Positions 33,482-42,256 of a stretch of 42,256 nucleotides of DNA are shown one piece after another. The stretch comes from Perkinsus chesapeaki (taxonomy: Eukaryota > Perkinsozoa > Perkinsida > Perkinsidae), in assembly GCA_013115145.1 (NCBI GenBank), contig JAAPAO010000290.1:1-42256 (forward strand). The letters are read 5' to 3'. The translations under genes were made by a program, and so were the position numbers. Each line of letters starts with the position of its first letter. The first letter of the stretch is position 1. The notes below the pieces were generated by a model. That model saw only the letters and a list, made by a program, of their open reading frames with translations, had not been told where the DNA came from and ran no database searches.

Positions 33482-35222
33482 TTAAGTGGGACCTAAAAGA
33501 ATCTTTAAAGATACTTTCAAGCTCAGATCTGGGCCTACCGCGGATATGCTTTCGGGCATCCTTTCGACTGCATACTTACCACGTTGAACTCGAATGATCG
33601 GTACACCAGGTATCTTTCATAGTGCGCTTTATTCAACCTACTTGCTCCGATACCTGCTCACCTTTCTAAGTCGACGTCGAAGATCTCGATCGTTCGTGGC
33701 GACAATGTAGCATCGATGCTGTTCAACTCGGCGGACCAGGCAGTCGTCCGCGTACGTGCCGGAGTGGTCACAAGTGAGCCGGGTGAACCGAGGGTCCTTC
33801 GCCAGACGCAAGGCCAATCTGGAGAGGAGGCGATACTGAGGCGTCACGGCGTCACAAACCTTACCGATAACGATGACCGAGCTTCTCCATTTCCGCTATA
33901 ACACAGTCGGTCACGCAGGGCACCGCTTTGGCCAGAAGACAATCCATAAGCGCCTGCATTGGGTCCAGCTTGTTTTGTATGGAGAAGTTGAAGAAGTTAG
34001 TATCGACCAACACCTGAGGGACAATAACATTTACAGTGTCATACGAACTTGTAGGCATATCGCGGGGTAAATTATGAAACAACAAGTCCACTGGAGCTAA
34101 CAGCGATGGGCAAGCTCGCCGAAAATTACTGCAACTCGGACAGCATCACGACACGGACACAGCTTCCCTCATTGCTCATCATCCACATCGGGTGGGTCTA
34201 ATTACAGAGGTACACCGAGTGGTCTTTCTAGGAGGAATGCAGCTTCATGTTCCTTTCTGGGCTAGGACATCTCTTCCATCAAAGCTTCTATTATATCTCG
34301 GGGGTAGGAACAATTTTCGATCCTCGAACAACCCATTTTCATGAGACTACTACACGAACGCTGCCTATTGAAGGTACCAACTAGCAGTCCGAGGCTGCAT
34401 CCTGTATATAACCTCAGTAAAATGCTCACATAAGGCCTAGTTTATTACTGCCAGTAACAGTAGTGCAAAAAAACGAATCATACACAAAACCCGATTCGCG
34501 AAGTCCTCGCGTCAACCTTAGATTCCTACCTGATAAGGAGGTTTAAGATTGTTATTTGCCTGGAAGAACATCGCCGATGATTTCTTAGGCCTGCCAATGC
34601 CAAGCTGCTGTTGATCACACGAACTCAATGCCAGCAGCAGCAGCCTACATCTCTTTAACCTTCTTTTCTTTCAGTTTCGCTTGCTTCTCCATTCCCACAG
34701 TTTTCTTCCTAAAACACCAACCGGTGAAATCGAACCACACACTCTCAATCACGAACCGTACGGGGGCGGCGCGCGCGACCGGACCTACGAGGGGCAGGGC
34801 CAGCGGCACTCAAGAGTGGTCCATCGCTTGCGCCTCCCACACCCTCAATCACGAGACGTGCCCCTCAAGGATCATAGTTATCACAAAAAATAATCAATCA
34901 GCCCCTGTTCTCTATTATGGAATCCACGAAAAAGATCCTCCTGTGTATGTCGAAGTTCTGGAAGTTACCTCCTTCTGCCCACAAAGTTATCGAGATGGTG
35001 TGGTTGAAAATGCATCGGACCCGTTCTATAAGTACTTCGACGACCCCGTCAACTCAGGAAGGCCGACACCCATTTCACTTTGTTGCAGATTGGACATTGT
35101 GGTGGAACTCTCGGGCGCGATTCTCTCGAGAAAATGCTCCTCCTTACACCAATCGAGTGTCCTTTGGATTTATCATCTTCTTCGCCACTGAAACCTTACG
35201 TGTCTTCTTAGCCTTGCCCATC
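33482..35222 (-). CDS. FCF1: rRNA-processing endonuclease FCF1/Utp24
   Basis: Six exons (35222-35148, 34704-34649, 34590-34530, 34013-33865, 33818-33662, 33613-33482) give 209 residues; human FCF1 has 198. It is the PIN-domain nuclease of the small-subunit processome that cuts pre-rRNA near the 5' end of 18S. It opens MGKAKKTRKVSVAKKM, then a Lys-rich linker, MFFQANNNLKPPYQ and the PIN core. Catalytic acids are visible in VLVDTNF, AEMEKLG, GTYADDCL and VATNDRDL. The C-terminus has RKIPGVPI and VERMPE as in the family, then a short divergent tail. The start is fixed by the conserved MGK...RK N-terminus. Introns 1 (443 nt) and 3 (515 nt) are much longer than the usual 45 nt here. The remaining introns are 43-58 nt. 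Confidence 0.95.
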
Positions 35223-35259
35223 TCCACTGAAAACCGTAATTCCTAAACAACATCTCTTC

Positions 35260-35550
35260 CAGCCAAGGGAACTCAACAAAGGTGGCCGGATATGTTATCC
35301 AAATCAGTGTACTCGTAATGACGCTATATGCAGCAAATGCGGGGTGGAGCGGCAGAGTAACGATGACGATCATCACTACTGATAGGATTGTTTCGATGAG
35401 AGTGTTGTAATAGTTCAGTTGGTCAGTCTTGATCAATGGGGAGAAGGTACAACAACAACATAGTGCAAATGGCAGCAGCTGCTGCCGATGATGATGAAGA
35501 GGAGCTATAGCAATACAGACCACCACCACCACCACCCCAGCAGGTAGCAA
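35260..35550 (-). CDS. Possible membrane-protein exon
   Basis: An open frame running toward FCF1 encodes two hydrophobic helices in a plausible context (TILSVVMIVIVTLPL and YSVITSTLIWITYP) followed by TFVEFPWLEEMLFRNYG. It ends only about 40 bp before the FCF1 start codon. Further hydrophobic frames lie upstream at 35650-36019, but they are simple-sequence (GGTGGT, GCAGCA) and splice junctions are unclear. It may be a real multi-pass protein or low-complexity chance. Confidence 0.25.
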
Positions 35551-36569
35551 AGACGAGCATTCAGTTAGTCCTCGGGAACTAGCCCCATGAGGAGGAGGGG
35601 GGGAGAGGGAGTTAACAACAACAAGAATCCTGCCCCCAGGACTGGGTCAAACATTTAAAGAGGTCACCGTAGCGGTAGTAGTAGTGGCAGGAGGAGGAGG
35701 AGAAGCAAAAACAACATGGTCTTGACAAACGCGTATCCTTCTTCTATTGAATTGTTCTCGAAGATGATATGATAATATAAAAGGGGCCGGCAGCATTTTA
35801 TCCTCAAATACACTCAAGTTAGAAATATTAGAGACATACAATTGCCACCACTGCAACCGCCGAGGCGTCAACAATCACCACTACGGCAGGGGCGGAGGAG
35901 ATATCGGCAATCGCAGTCGTAGAGTGTACTGATAGATGGATGATAACAAAAAGATAGAAGATGCCAAATGACTTCCTCGCGAACCAGTCATGATGATAAT
36001 AAAAAGAAGAACAACGCATTTAGTAACCCTCAAACAGCGACTGAGGCTACTGCTGGTTTATCAGGAAAGATACGATCAAAAGCAACTTCTCGTCCTTTTG
36101 ACGGTAACCTTCAACCGCGAGGAAGAGGAGGAGCGCGGCGGCGGCGACGACGGCAGAAAAGGTAGTCTACAATATACCAGGAAAATACTTTCACTTGTTG
36201 GAGAGGAGCTAGTCGTATAATACTGGCTGCTGCTGCTGCACTGCTACTTATATAGTTGATATAACGCTGATAGTCAATATGTGAACACCTGATGATAAAG
36301 AAAAAAAGCTACTGATCAAATCCAACTCGACTGCGCTACGTTTGTCTACAATGTGAAAGGAGGTATGAAACGGTTGATCGATTTCGTATACTTCCTCAGC
36401 GCGGTGTATCTGGTTGTTGAACTCACCCCAAGCAGTGACCGAAATTCCAAGAAATGTGAGTCGATAATAATCTCTATTATTAAATGTATATAATAAATTA
36501 ATTATTATTAACTTTTATTACTATATAAACTAGCGCCCATGCCACAAACCCTGACTAGGCTCCTGACCA

Positions 36570-36908
36570 GCCCTACAGGATAATATGCTCTAATGGCGAT
36601 GATGATGATGCTCATCCTTCCACTTCTCCCATCTACCACTCGATGATGATGGCGGTGGCGGCGGCTTATCCAAGGGCGCGAAGAGATCCTCCAACTTGGA
36701 CGCTGGTCTTGTCCCACGGAAGCCATCTGGACTTGATATCGACCTACACCTCTTCAGTTCCATTCCTCCTCAACCCTCCTCGACTACTCGTACCGTCCTC
36801 GCTCACTCCGGGGAATCATGTCCTGCTCTTGTGGTGCAAAGAGGGCGTCCAGAGTCGAGAATGTCGCCGGTCGATGGATGGGAGAACCTGTCACAGATGT
36901 TGCACTAA
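36570..36908 (+). CDS. Possible C-terminal exon of an unknown protein
   Basis: After an acceptor-like CTACAG at about 36570, one frame reads GGGGGLSKGAKRSSNLDAGL, then a Ser/Pro/Thr-rich stretch, and ends DGWENLSQMLH before TAA near 36906. A second frame over the same DNA is also open, so coding is not proven. No motif is recognised and no upstream exon was found. The surrounding 35560-37730 holds no other gene I can support. Confidence 0.25.
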
Positions 36909-37730
36909 AACGCTCATTGATAACGCCTTAAAGAATATATTATTATTATCAAACAACCCACAGGATGTTAGAATCGATAAGCCAAATACACGTTCACACA
37001 CACCTCGTTGAGAATCTTAAAAGGTGAATTCTCGACACTTCATCATACTGCGTGAACTACATGCAACATGAATATCACAAATTTATGTCACGACCGATCG
37101 ATTTAAGAAATTGATTGTAGATTGGAGCGATTGTGGCAGATCCTTCCACCGTATTAACGCGATAGACTCGGCTAGGCAACAAAACTGCAGTGCGAGCAAT
37201 TCTCAACCCCTCTATCAAAAGCACGCTTCAAGCTATGATATTACTGTGTGATGTCCACAACTGCTGCCTTGCCACATCAAACGGATCTTCGCTTCCTTCC
37301 GCCCCTCCTCCTGCTGCTGCTGTATCATCCCTCCTTCTGTCAGCCTTCGGTAATGGTATACTCAACACAGCCCACGTAGTGTCATCATGAGGACCCGTCG
37401 GCACACACGACCGTATCTACAAGCTAATACCTGGGGCGCGCGGTCATCATCGACTACAGCTACTGCCGAAGTACAAAGCCTCTTCTGTATCACACGAAAC
37501 TGGAATCGAAGTATTATGATTACGTCCACAAGAACGTACTTCTGATTCCAGTAGCACAGAACATTCCTTAGCGGGCATACCGATACAGTATTGACTGATA
37601 CTACCACTCTTTGCTCTACTATCACTGAGGATACCCCTTTACCACTGTCTTCTATTAACATCAATAACACTTTTTTCCTATCAATTATATTGTATCCAAC
37701 ATCTCCCCAAATATAGGCTAATCATCACTA
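36909..37730. other. Intergenic, no gene seen
   Basis: A short frame at 37190-37390 (+) with a Pro/Ala/Ser-rich end has no supporting splice or motif evidence. The right edge is the 3' flank of the PP2C gene. Confidence 0.45.
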
Positions 37731-40700
37731 TTAAAGCATTTCACTCGAACCAGCAATAACTTCTATATATCCATCCCAAAACGGAACAGCTTCCTCTAGT
37801 ACTTCGCGCAACCCAACCGCACTAATGTTACTAGGTTAATAATAACAAACCCAACCGTGCTCCAATTTCGTGGCGCGCGAACTTCCCTCTCAGTACCATA
37901 TCATGTAGCTTTGCTCCTGACGGCATAGGTCCAAGCCTCCTTATTTTTTCTTGTATCGTCCGCGGACCTGCCAATAACAATAACATCCCTTTAGAGTTAA
38001 GTTAATCGGCCCACTTAGGATATCCCAAAGGCCATCTGACGCTGCAATAAGGTAGAGTCTAGAAGCGGAGGCAGCGGAGGAGGAGGATGGGCCACCGACA
38101 CGGCGAGCTGGCTCGGATTTAAAACTGACAGTGAAATCGACATATGCCGGGATTGAACCAGGGACCGTAGTCATCCCCACTTCAAACTTGTTGAACTGAA
38201 TATCGAACAAGACGGAATGCAAATGCTACATTCTTCAACCGCCTCAATCAATAGATTAATTTTCTATCCAGAGAAGAAGGAGTCGCTTATGTAGGGCTCT
38301 CATATCTCAGAGTTCAAAGTCCGATTGCACAACAGTGAGAGCTGGTACGTAACTAAGTTGCCCGTCTGCTATCTGCTAACGTCGAGAGTTATACCAACCT
38401 CATCACGGCAAACATCGGGGATATATTCAAATCTTCTAGACCAACTCTTAATACCATGCAAGTCGTTGCTATCATTTTACCGCCAAACTTCCCACATTTC
38501 CCGGGCAGCAGCACCTCCCCCAAATCACTACTTCTTTTCCCCAGTCCCCTCCGCCTGCGTCGATGGCTCATGATGCCCACAATAGCTCTCAACTGGAGCG
38601 TTCGTTGCAGCCCACTCCTCCTTGTGTTGGGGTGTCCAAATGTACCTTAACAACGACAGCAACAACGCTGGGCGGCGGCACTGTGGATCGACGAAGCTCG
38701 ATACCATTCGGGGGAGCCTATGAGGCCGGTGCAGCCCTTCTTCTTGGCGAACTTGACAAGATCCGCGTCGAAGTTGGAGTCCCTTTCCTGTACGCCATCT
38801 GACCTCATAACAGAGTCGCCTAATGTCCGTGTAACGGCAATGTTAGTTACTGCTACCTAAAGATACGCAAGGGGTTAACTTGAAAAGATACACAAGAGGT
38901 TGACTAGAAAAGATACGCAATAGGTTGACTTGAAAAGATACGCAATAGGTTGACTTAAAAAGATACGCAAGACGTCAACTTGAAAAGATACGCAAGAGGT
39001 TGACTTGAAAAGATACGCGAGAAGTTAACTTGAAAAGATATGCAAGAGGTTAACTTGAAAAGATACACAAGAGGTTGACTTGAAACGATACGCAATAGAT
39101 TGACTTGAAAAGATACGCAATAGGTTGACTTAAAGAAATACGCAAGAAGTTAACTTGAAAAGATATGCAAGAGGTTGACTTGAAAAGATACGCGAACTTG
39201 GACTTTCCGTTACTTTCCGTTGGAAAGATACGGAAGAGGCTGAATCAGGGAGGATACGCAGGAGGCTGCATTAGGGAAGATACGCAGGAGGCTGCATTAG
39301 GGAAGATGCGCAAGAGGTCGAATTAGGGAAGATACGCAGGAGGCTGCATTAGGGAAGATGCGCAAGAGGTCGAATTAGGGAAGATACACAAGAGGTTGAA
39401 TTAGGGAAGATGCGCAAGAGGTCGAATTAGGGAAGATACGCAAGAGGTTGAATTAGGGAAGATGCGCAAGAGGTTGAATTAGGGAGGATGCGCAAGAGGT
39501 TGAATTAGGGATGATACGCAGGAGGTTGAATTAGGGAAGATGCGCAAGAGGTTGAATTAGGGATGATACGCAGGAGATTAAATTAGGGAAGATGCGCAAG
39601 ACGTTGAATTAGGGAAGATGTGCGTGAGGTTGTTAACCAGACCTACTCCAACAGCTTTATTCTTATATATAACTCCTCCACAACTTAATATACGATGTCT
39701 CTCATCCAGCCTTTCCCGAACCTACACCAGCCTCACTTATAACATCAAAGCCCGACGGCAGCCTTACCGTGTGTGGTTGAGTAAAGAGAGGCTCGGTATG
39801 CGCCTGTTGCTCGTCCCTCGAACTAGGCTCGACTGATGATGACGTTTGAATCAGCGCCACTTGCGAGTCCCCAACTTGCGACACTCCGATCAGCCCAGAC
39901 GCCTCGTGGACACAGACCAAAGATGCAGTACCTGATAAACGTGAAGGTGACCTTGAGAAGTTAAAAATCTTCAACGAACCGATCGTATAGGGTAAGTATT
40001 GATAATGAAAAACACACAACGTATATTATAATAATATAGCTTATATTAAATAAGTTGCTGTCGCCTCGGATCGAACCCTCCTCCTATTCCTCCTCCCATC
40101 CCTACATCCACCATTTGCAGTGTCCACATCCGGCGATGCAAGCGCCATCTCCTCGCAGATTCGCAGAGTTTCTGAATTATTAAAAACTACGTCTTCCCAG
40201 GAATCGAACTCAGATGCTTACGATTGAGAGCGACGACCAGCGCCGGTTGCTCCCCCTGCTGACCTAATACGTCCTCCCCCAAACACACTTGGGCAGATGC
40301 CTCGCTGGGATACATGCTCGCCAAGCTCCTGGAAAACAAAACCCCTATCCGCTAGACTCCCTTTTTGGAATGTCTGGTGGAGCGGCGAACACTGCTCTCT
40401 CTGGAGTTGGTCCGTGGGAAAAAATCGGAAAAAATTGAGAAATTTTCCCGGGCCTCCTCCCTTACTTCAACTCTGCCGTCGAAGGTGCGCTCAAAGATGA
40501 GAAATTGACCTTGTCAGAGATAAGAACAGAAATGACCTGCCGAGACATAGGTTCGAACCCGGGTCGATATTGCAGTTGCTACCGAAAAGAAGATATCAGG
40601 CACTACGCTGGCCATATAGTAGCTCAGCTGCATTTGACTAGTAGCACCCGCAGGCGCTCCGTGACCATCGAATATACCCACCAAAGTAAGTCCATTTCGG

Positions 40701-41459
40701 GTTACCGCAACTACAGAGTTAAGTGCACGCATCAAGCTAAGATTCTCTTTTACAATGGGCGTCCTGGTTTTTAGTTTTCTCTCCTTTTATCCGAGCGTCC
40801 TTGCCGCTGGTATCTTTGGGCTTGATAACCTCGTATCTGCCAAAATATTTTTATACCACATTTCCGCCAAATCCCGAGTACATCGCTGTGAGACCGCTCG
40901 AGGAGGATCTCTTCTCAACAGACCCATGGGACACTAAGCTTGATGGCCGCTCGTATTGGCTGCCCTCCGGCGTGTCAGAGGGATAGTCAAAACTACCTGA
41001 AAAAATATTCTTGAGCTCAGATTCGCGACAACTGCGAGCCGACCCCGATTGGAAGGCACTAAAACAGGCGATTGTCTCGATATGAAACTTGGAGTCGCCG
41101 ATAAGCCTAAGGCAGTATCGGTTATTCCCATACCGCTCCCTCCGCTACTACTCTTAGAATCGAGGGCACCATAACTAAACGAGCCGCCTTCCTCTGTAGC
41201 CGGGGACATGCTCCCCAGTGGCCCCGAGCTCCCCGTTGCAGCTGTCCATTTACGAGGTTTGCCTATTTGGAGTCCACTTGCTGCCGGCAGAGACACCTCC
41301 CCCTAAAAGATATTCTACCAACTGTCCCCTATTATTAACCGTATTAACCTTGTCGGGATGAGGCGGCCCCTCTATTGCTGAATCATCGCTGAATTGCTCA
41401 GGCTCACTTGAGTTATGTCGGCTGTTGACGGCACTGTTGTTGCTGGTTCCATTTCCCAT
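37731..41459 (-). CDS. PP2C-family Ser/Thr phosphatase (PPM), probably myristoylated
   Basis: Motifs of the metal-dependent PP2C family appear in the right order. VGIFDGHGAP (about 40690; Mn/Mg-binding Asp) comes first, then LSGTASLVCV with VSQVGDSQVALI (about 39930), RLYLIAASDGLWDIL (about 38030), and a C-terminal DGYIEVIAG (about 37760) that fits the DNITVIVV strand. The N-terminus MGNGTSNNS is a good N-myristoylation signal. An in-frame ATG eight codons upstream would abolish it. The last exons are well supported: 38124-38015 follows an uncertain acceptor, the exon from 37967 (SPRTIQEKIRRLGPMPSG) follows a 47-nt intron, and the final one follows a 34-nt intron. Middle exons between 39700 and 38250, including the RAFGD region, could not be placed, because a ~780-bp minisatellite occupies that interval. 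Two introns contain tRNA-like words. Confidence 0.8.
38859..39634. repeat. Minisatellite, 25-bp then 26-bp units, in the PP2C gene
   Basis: About 13 copies of a 25-bp unit (AAAAGATACGCAAGAGGTTG + ACTTG) run from 38859 to about 39197. After a ~30-bp break with a duplicated ACTTTCCGTT, about 15 copies of a related 26-bp unit (GAAGATGCGCAAGAGGTTGA + ATTAGG) run to 39634. The shared core is AGATRCGCAAGAGGTTGA. In the second block, variants with GATGCGCAAGAGGT and GATACGCAGGAGG alternate, a higher-order pattern. Neither unit length is a multiple of three, so the array cannot encode a protein repeat. It lies between PP2C motif-bearing exons and therefore within an intron. Confidence 0.93.
40172..40270 (-). 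other. Intron with full tRNA-like element (PP2C gene)
   Basis: This is a 99-nt candidate intron (donor GTATTAGG, acceptor AATTCAG) read on the minus strand. Starting two bases before the donor, ACGTATT can pair with AAGACGT (six of seven) as an acceptor stem. TAGGTCAGCAGG fits RNA polymerase III box A, GAGTTCGATTCC (40200-40211) fits box B, and TTTTT (40182-40186) follows the element, just before the acceptor AG. The T-stem is imperfect and no clear anticodon stem forms, so it is at best a decayed tRNA or tRNA-derived element. The exact donor depends on the uncertain exon frame. Confidence 0.4.
40537..40582 (-). other. 46-nt intron with box B-like palindrome (PP2C gene)
   Basis: This is an intron after the exon ending PDIFFS, with donor GTAGCAAC and acceptor TCGGCAG. 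Its centre is GGGTTCGAACC; the opposite strand reads GGTTCGAACCC, an exact match to the box B consensus GGTTCGANNCC. The intron is too short to hold a whole tRNA. Confidence 0.5.
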
Positions 41460-41509
41460 ACTAATAACTAAGTAATGCGTCATGGGGCGTTAATGTCACA
41501 TAAAGATGG

Positions 41510-41563
41510 GAAGACGCGACACCTGATTCGGAGGTCCCAGGTTCGAACCTGGCACCCGTCACT
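41510..41563 (+). other. tRNA-like remnant upstream of PP2C
   Basis: GATGGGA can pair with ACCCGTC (six of seven, one wobble) around CCAGG/CCTGG enclosing TTCGAA, followed by CACTTTTA, a RNA polymerase III-type T-run. The whole is only about 54 nt, with no D-arm and a six-base T-loop, so it is not a normal cytosolic tRNA. It lies about 50 bp upstream of the PP2C start on the opposite strand. Confidence 0.3.
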
Positions 41564-41602
41564 TTTAATTTCTCTCGCATTTTTCGGTGGAGCACCATCG
41601 GA

Positions 41603-41839
41603 GTGTCAATGTCAGTACAAGTAAGCATCCTTTCCCTTATAGCTCTTATTAGCCTCTTTCAGACATCGACATTAATATTACCTCCGGCAATAGTACCAGG
41701 TGGAGGTAGGCCCAAAAGTGGTATCATTGCGTATCTTTGTTGCCCAGGTAGGTTCTCTGCGATAACCGGGGGAGCTGGAGTATTATTGAAGATGCAACCA
41801 GTTACTCAGAAGGAGGGGGATGTACTGAGATGGATGTAA
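41603..41839 (+). CDS. Possible small secreted protein (weak)
   Basis: An ATG-started frame of 78 residues has a hydrophobic leader (VSILSLIALISLFQTSTLIL) and a Gly/Pro-rich body. No homology is recognised. A donor-like GTAAGC lies 15 nt after a second ATG, so the frame may be partly intronic. A further hydrophobic frame (41951-42178) runs into the tandem repeat and is probably chance. Confidence 0.2.
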   Translation: MSMSVQVSILSLIALISLFQTSTLILPPAIVPGGGRPKSGIIAYLCCPGRFSAITGGAGVLLKMQPVTQKEGDVLRWM

Positions 41840-42121
41840 GTCGTTTACTAGCTGGACCCTACTAAAGGCCGCTACTATCAAAATATATATTGTGTACTGT
41901 GTATTATTCAGTAAAGGCTGTACTGTACTTTCGAGGCTGATATAGCCTAGTTGGAGTTGATTATGCTTATAATGGTTAGTACAGTCTCTGTAGGTTTGAA
42001 ATGGCTCCTGCTGGTATATTACATGATGACGGTGGGCCTATACTGCAGGGGAGAGTACCAGCTAGGGAGGATAAGTACTATGAAAGGGGGAACGGCTTAT
42101 TTCGCTCGGTTTCTCGTCATC

Positions 42122-42256
42122 TGTTTGTTGTATATTATACGGTATAGTCCTTTGTTTGTTGTATATTATACGGTATAGTCCTCTGTTTGTTGTATATTAT
42201 ACGGTATAGTCCTCTGTTTGTTGTATATTATACGGTATAGTCCTCTGTTTGTTGTA
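42122..42256. repeat. 31-bp tandem repeat at window edge
   Basis: More than four copies of a 31-bp unit (TGTTTGTTGTATATTATACG + GTATAGTCCTC), nearly identical (one T/C difference), continue off the right end. Each unit contains the small palindromic core GTATATTATAC. The full array length cannot be seen. Confidence 0.95.

Noticed and set aside
34014-34090. FCF1 coding read through upstream of VLVDTNF (YDTVNVIVPQ)
   Set aside because: It aligns by chance with the family, but a separate exon ending LKPPYQ supplies the true residues, so this stretch is intron.
38140-38165. Box B-like GGTTCAATCCC as an intronic tRNA-like word in PP2C
   Set aside because: The frame across it (TTVPGSIPAYVDF) fits PP2C coding sequence, so it is probably exon and coincidental.
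1-42256. Spliced-leader genes, CRISPR arrays, rRNA genes
   Set aside because: No matching leader sequence, spaced repeat array or rRNA core was found on either strand.

Overview
This window is nuclear DNA from an intron-rich unicellular eukaryote. Most introns I could place are about 43-48 nt (GT...AG), so nearly every gene is broken into short exons and had to be rebuilt by hand from splice signals and protein similarity. A perkinsid alveolate (Perkinsus or a relative) is my best guess. It rests on the style of the cathepsin B-like protease, the decayed protist-type subtilisin and the short introns, and it is an inference, not a demonstration. I saw no spliced-leader sequence.

Layout, left to right. 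1-2950 has no gene I can support, but holds two striking palindromes. 2951-3856 (-) is a mitochondrial carrier. 4194-7456 (+) is a ten-exon coiled-coil/low-complexity protein. 7630-8474 (-) is a BAG-domain-like co-chaperone, 8847-9041 (-) a small unknown protein and 9610-10768 (-) the 20S proteasome beta5 subunit in nine exons. 11751-13567 (-) is a cathepsin B-like cysteine protease and 15373-16545 (+) a decayed subtilisin pseudogene. 17190-19023 (-) is a SAM-dependent methyltransferase. 19620-22216 (-) is a multi-EF-hand protein with a tRNA-Val(AAC) gene antisense in one intron; an identical tRNA-Val lies at 22998-23071. 23453-24806 is a non-autonomous DNA transposon with perfect 24-bp terminal inverted repeats, packed with GATC motifs. 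25217-26982 (-) is a coiled-coil protein, 27543-28089 (+) ribosomal protein eS24, 28269-29540 (+) an acidic/coiled-coil protein and 30026-31062 (+) an unknown protein. 31626-32913 (-) is a membrane-anchored unknown, 33482-35222 (-) the rRNA-processing nuclease FCF1/Utp24, and 37731-41459 (-) a probably myristoylated PP2C phosphatase whose large intron holds a 25/26-bp minisatellite. The right edge is a 31-bp tandem repeat running off the window.

The genes are a mixed housekeeping set (translation: eS24, FCF1, tRNA; proteostasis: proteasome beta5, BAG, cathepsin B; signalling: PP2C, EF-hand). They lie on both strands, have separate promoters as far as can be seen, and show no sign of forming a pathway.

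The most unusual signal is a set of dispersed, mutually unrelated, perfect or near-perfect palindromes with 10-19 bp arms and only a 1-2 nt centre. They lie in intergenic DNA, an intron, a splice region, a stop codon and a pseudogene, and seven perfect ones is far more than chance predicts. A second, weaker signal is tRNA-like sequence inside introns.
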